DNA from: Pantoea vagans
Lineage (GTDB): Bacteria > Pseudomonadota > Gammaproteobacteria > Enterobacterales > Enterobacteriaceae
Direction: 5' to 3'
NCBI RefSeq assembly: GCF_004792415.1
Contig: NZ_CP038853.1
Location: 1,488,001-1,552,000 of the forward strand
DNA length: 64,000 nucleotides
The notes beneath the pieces were generated by a model. That model saw nothing but the letters and a program-made list of their open reading frames with translations. It did no database searches and was not told where the DNA came from. A program made the position numbers and the translations under genes. Shown here one piece after another: positions 63,470-64,000 of this stretch. The stretch's first letter is position 1. The number at the start of each line of letters is the position of its first letter.

Positions 63470-64000
63470 ATGCCTGCACCGATTCGTTATGTACAGGACA
63501 GTGCTGACTTTCCCGATTCCGCCGATGTGGTGGTGATTGGCGCCGGTATCGCCGGTGCCGCCGCCACCTGGGAGCTGGCGAAGCAGGGAGTGAAGGTGGT
63601 GCTGATTGAAAAAGGGCTGGTCGGCGCTGAGCAGTCGAGCCGCAACTGGGGCTGGTGCCGCCAGCAAAATCGCGATGAGCGTGAGTTGCCGCTGATTATC
63701 TATGCGCTGCAACGCTGGGGTGAGCTAAATGAAGAAACCGGTGAAGAGCTGGGTTTCCGCCGCAGCGGGCTGGTTTACGCCACCCAGGAGGAGTCGGATA
63801 TCGCAGCCTGGGATAAGTGGAACCAGATGGCGAAAGGCTATGGCATGCGCAGTTCGATTCTCACCGCAGAGCAGGCTAAAGCGATGACGCCCGGTAGCAC
63901 CACAAACTGGCTGGGCGGTCTCTCGTCGCCGACCGATGGTCATGCTGAGCCGCGCCTGGCCGCACCGGGGCTGGTGGCGGGCGCGCAGAAAAAGGGTGCA
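63470..64000 (+). CDS. FAD-dependent oxidoreductase of the DAO family (partial, runs off right edge)
   Basis: At least 177 residues, no stop before the window end. ATG 63470 reads MPAPIRYVQDSADFPDSADVVVIGAGIAGAAATWELAKQGVKVVLIEKG, a GxGxxG FAD site, followed by the SSRNWGWCRQQNRDERELPL segment seen in a branch of amine/opine-type oxidases. Same orientation as the upstream transporter. With the PuuB-like gene it gives two flavin oxidases in the cluster. The C-terminal substrate domain is outside the window. Confidence 0.88.
   Translation, partial: MPAPIRYVQDSADFPDSADVVVIGAGIAGAAATWELAKQGVKVVLIEKGLVGAEQSSRNWGWCRQQNRDERELPLIIYALQRWGELNEETGEELGFRRSGLVYATQEESDIAAWDKWNQMAKGYGMRSSILTAEQAKAMTPGSTTNWLGGLSSPTDGHAEPRLAAPGLVAGAQKKGA

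Overview
The window looks like chromosomal DNA of an Erwiniaceae member, most likely Pantoea or a close relative. Support: a nac-cbl pair, YaiL, a FhuE-type receptor and two tRNA-Asn genes whose proteins or RNAs read like enterobacterial orthologues, moderate-to-high GC, and large palindromic intergenic repeats. The genus is an inference; no rRNA or species marker is present.

Layout. (1) 1-9.5 kb, all minus strand: an organosulfur-type set (SsuD-like monooxygenase, two sulfonate/nitrate-type binding proteins, a second luciferase-like monooxygenase), then a complete peptide-type ABC transporter whose last ATPase runs off the left edge. (2) 10.0-19.6 kb: a five-gene type I restriction-modification operon (hsdM, hsdS, DUF1016 nuclease, hsdR, YgjP-like metallopeptidase) between an intact tRNA-Asn and a displaced fragment of a tRNA-Asn 3' end, i.e. 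a tRNA-integrated defence island. (3) 20-28.5 kb: ordinary accessory and core genes (Gfo/Idh/MocA dehydrogenase, GT8-like glycosyltransferase, lactone oxidase, TetR regulator, yaiL, RluA-family synthase, small proteins, a chemoreceptor with a sigma-28-type promoter). (4) 29-40 kb: an amino-acid ABC transporter, an S/N-oxide-reductase-like molybdoenzyme, MmgE/PrpD protein, M20 amidohydrolase, GNAT acetyltransferase, YbdH-like dehydrogenase and a DszA/NtaA-type monooxygenase. The family content matches the Bacillus yxe-type pathway that recovers cysteine from S-substituted cysteines by N-acetylation, oxygenation and deacetylation. (5) 40-45.4 kb: FhuE-like receptor, Fur-box candidate, YncE-like lipoprotein, a HigBA-type toxin-antitoxin pair and a second tRNA-Asn. 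(6) 45.9-49.4 kb: a sugar/polyol ABC transporter. (7) 49.8-54.2 kb: nac (with visible sigma-54 promoter and NtrC-type site), a repeat-rich gap, cbl, and a succinate-semialdehyde-type dehydrogenase. (8) 54.6-64 kb: a nitrogen-type catabolic operon (aldehyde dehydrogenase, HAD hydrolase, two DAO-family oxidases, peptide-type ABC transporter) preceded by a second sigma-54-type promoter; its last gene runs off the right edge.

Themes. Sulfur scavenging (regions 1 and 4, with Cbl, a known regulator of sulfonate use) and nitrogen scavenging (Nac, region 8) dominate. Two classes of non-coding structure stand out: a 181-bp element with 15-bp terminal inverted repeats at 31.8 kb, and an inverted pair of about 195-bp palindromic mosaics between nac and cbl. 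Both contain hairpins that keep the loop AGGGAT while their stem sequences differ but stay complementary.
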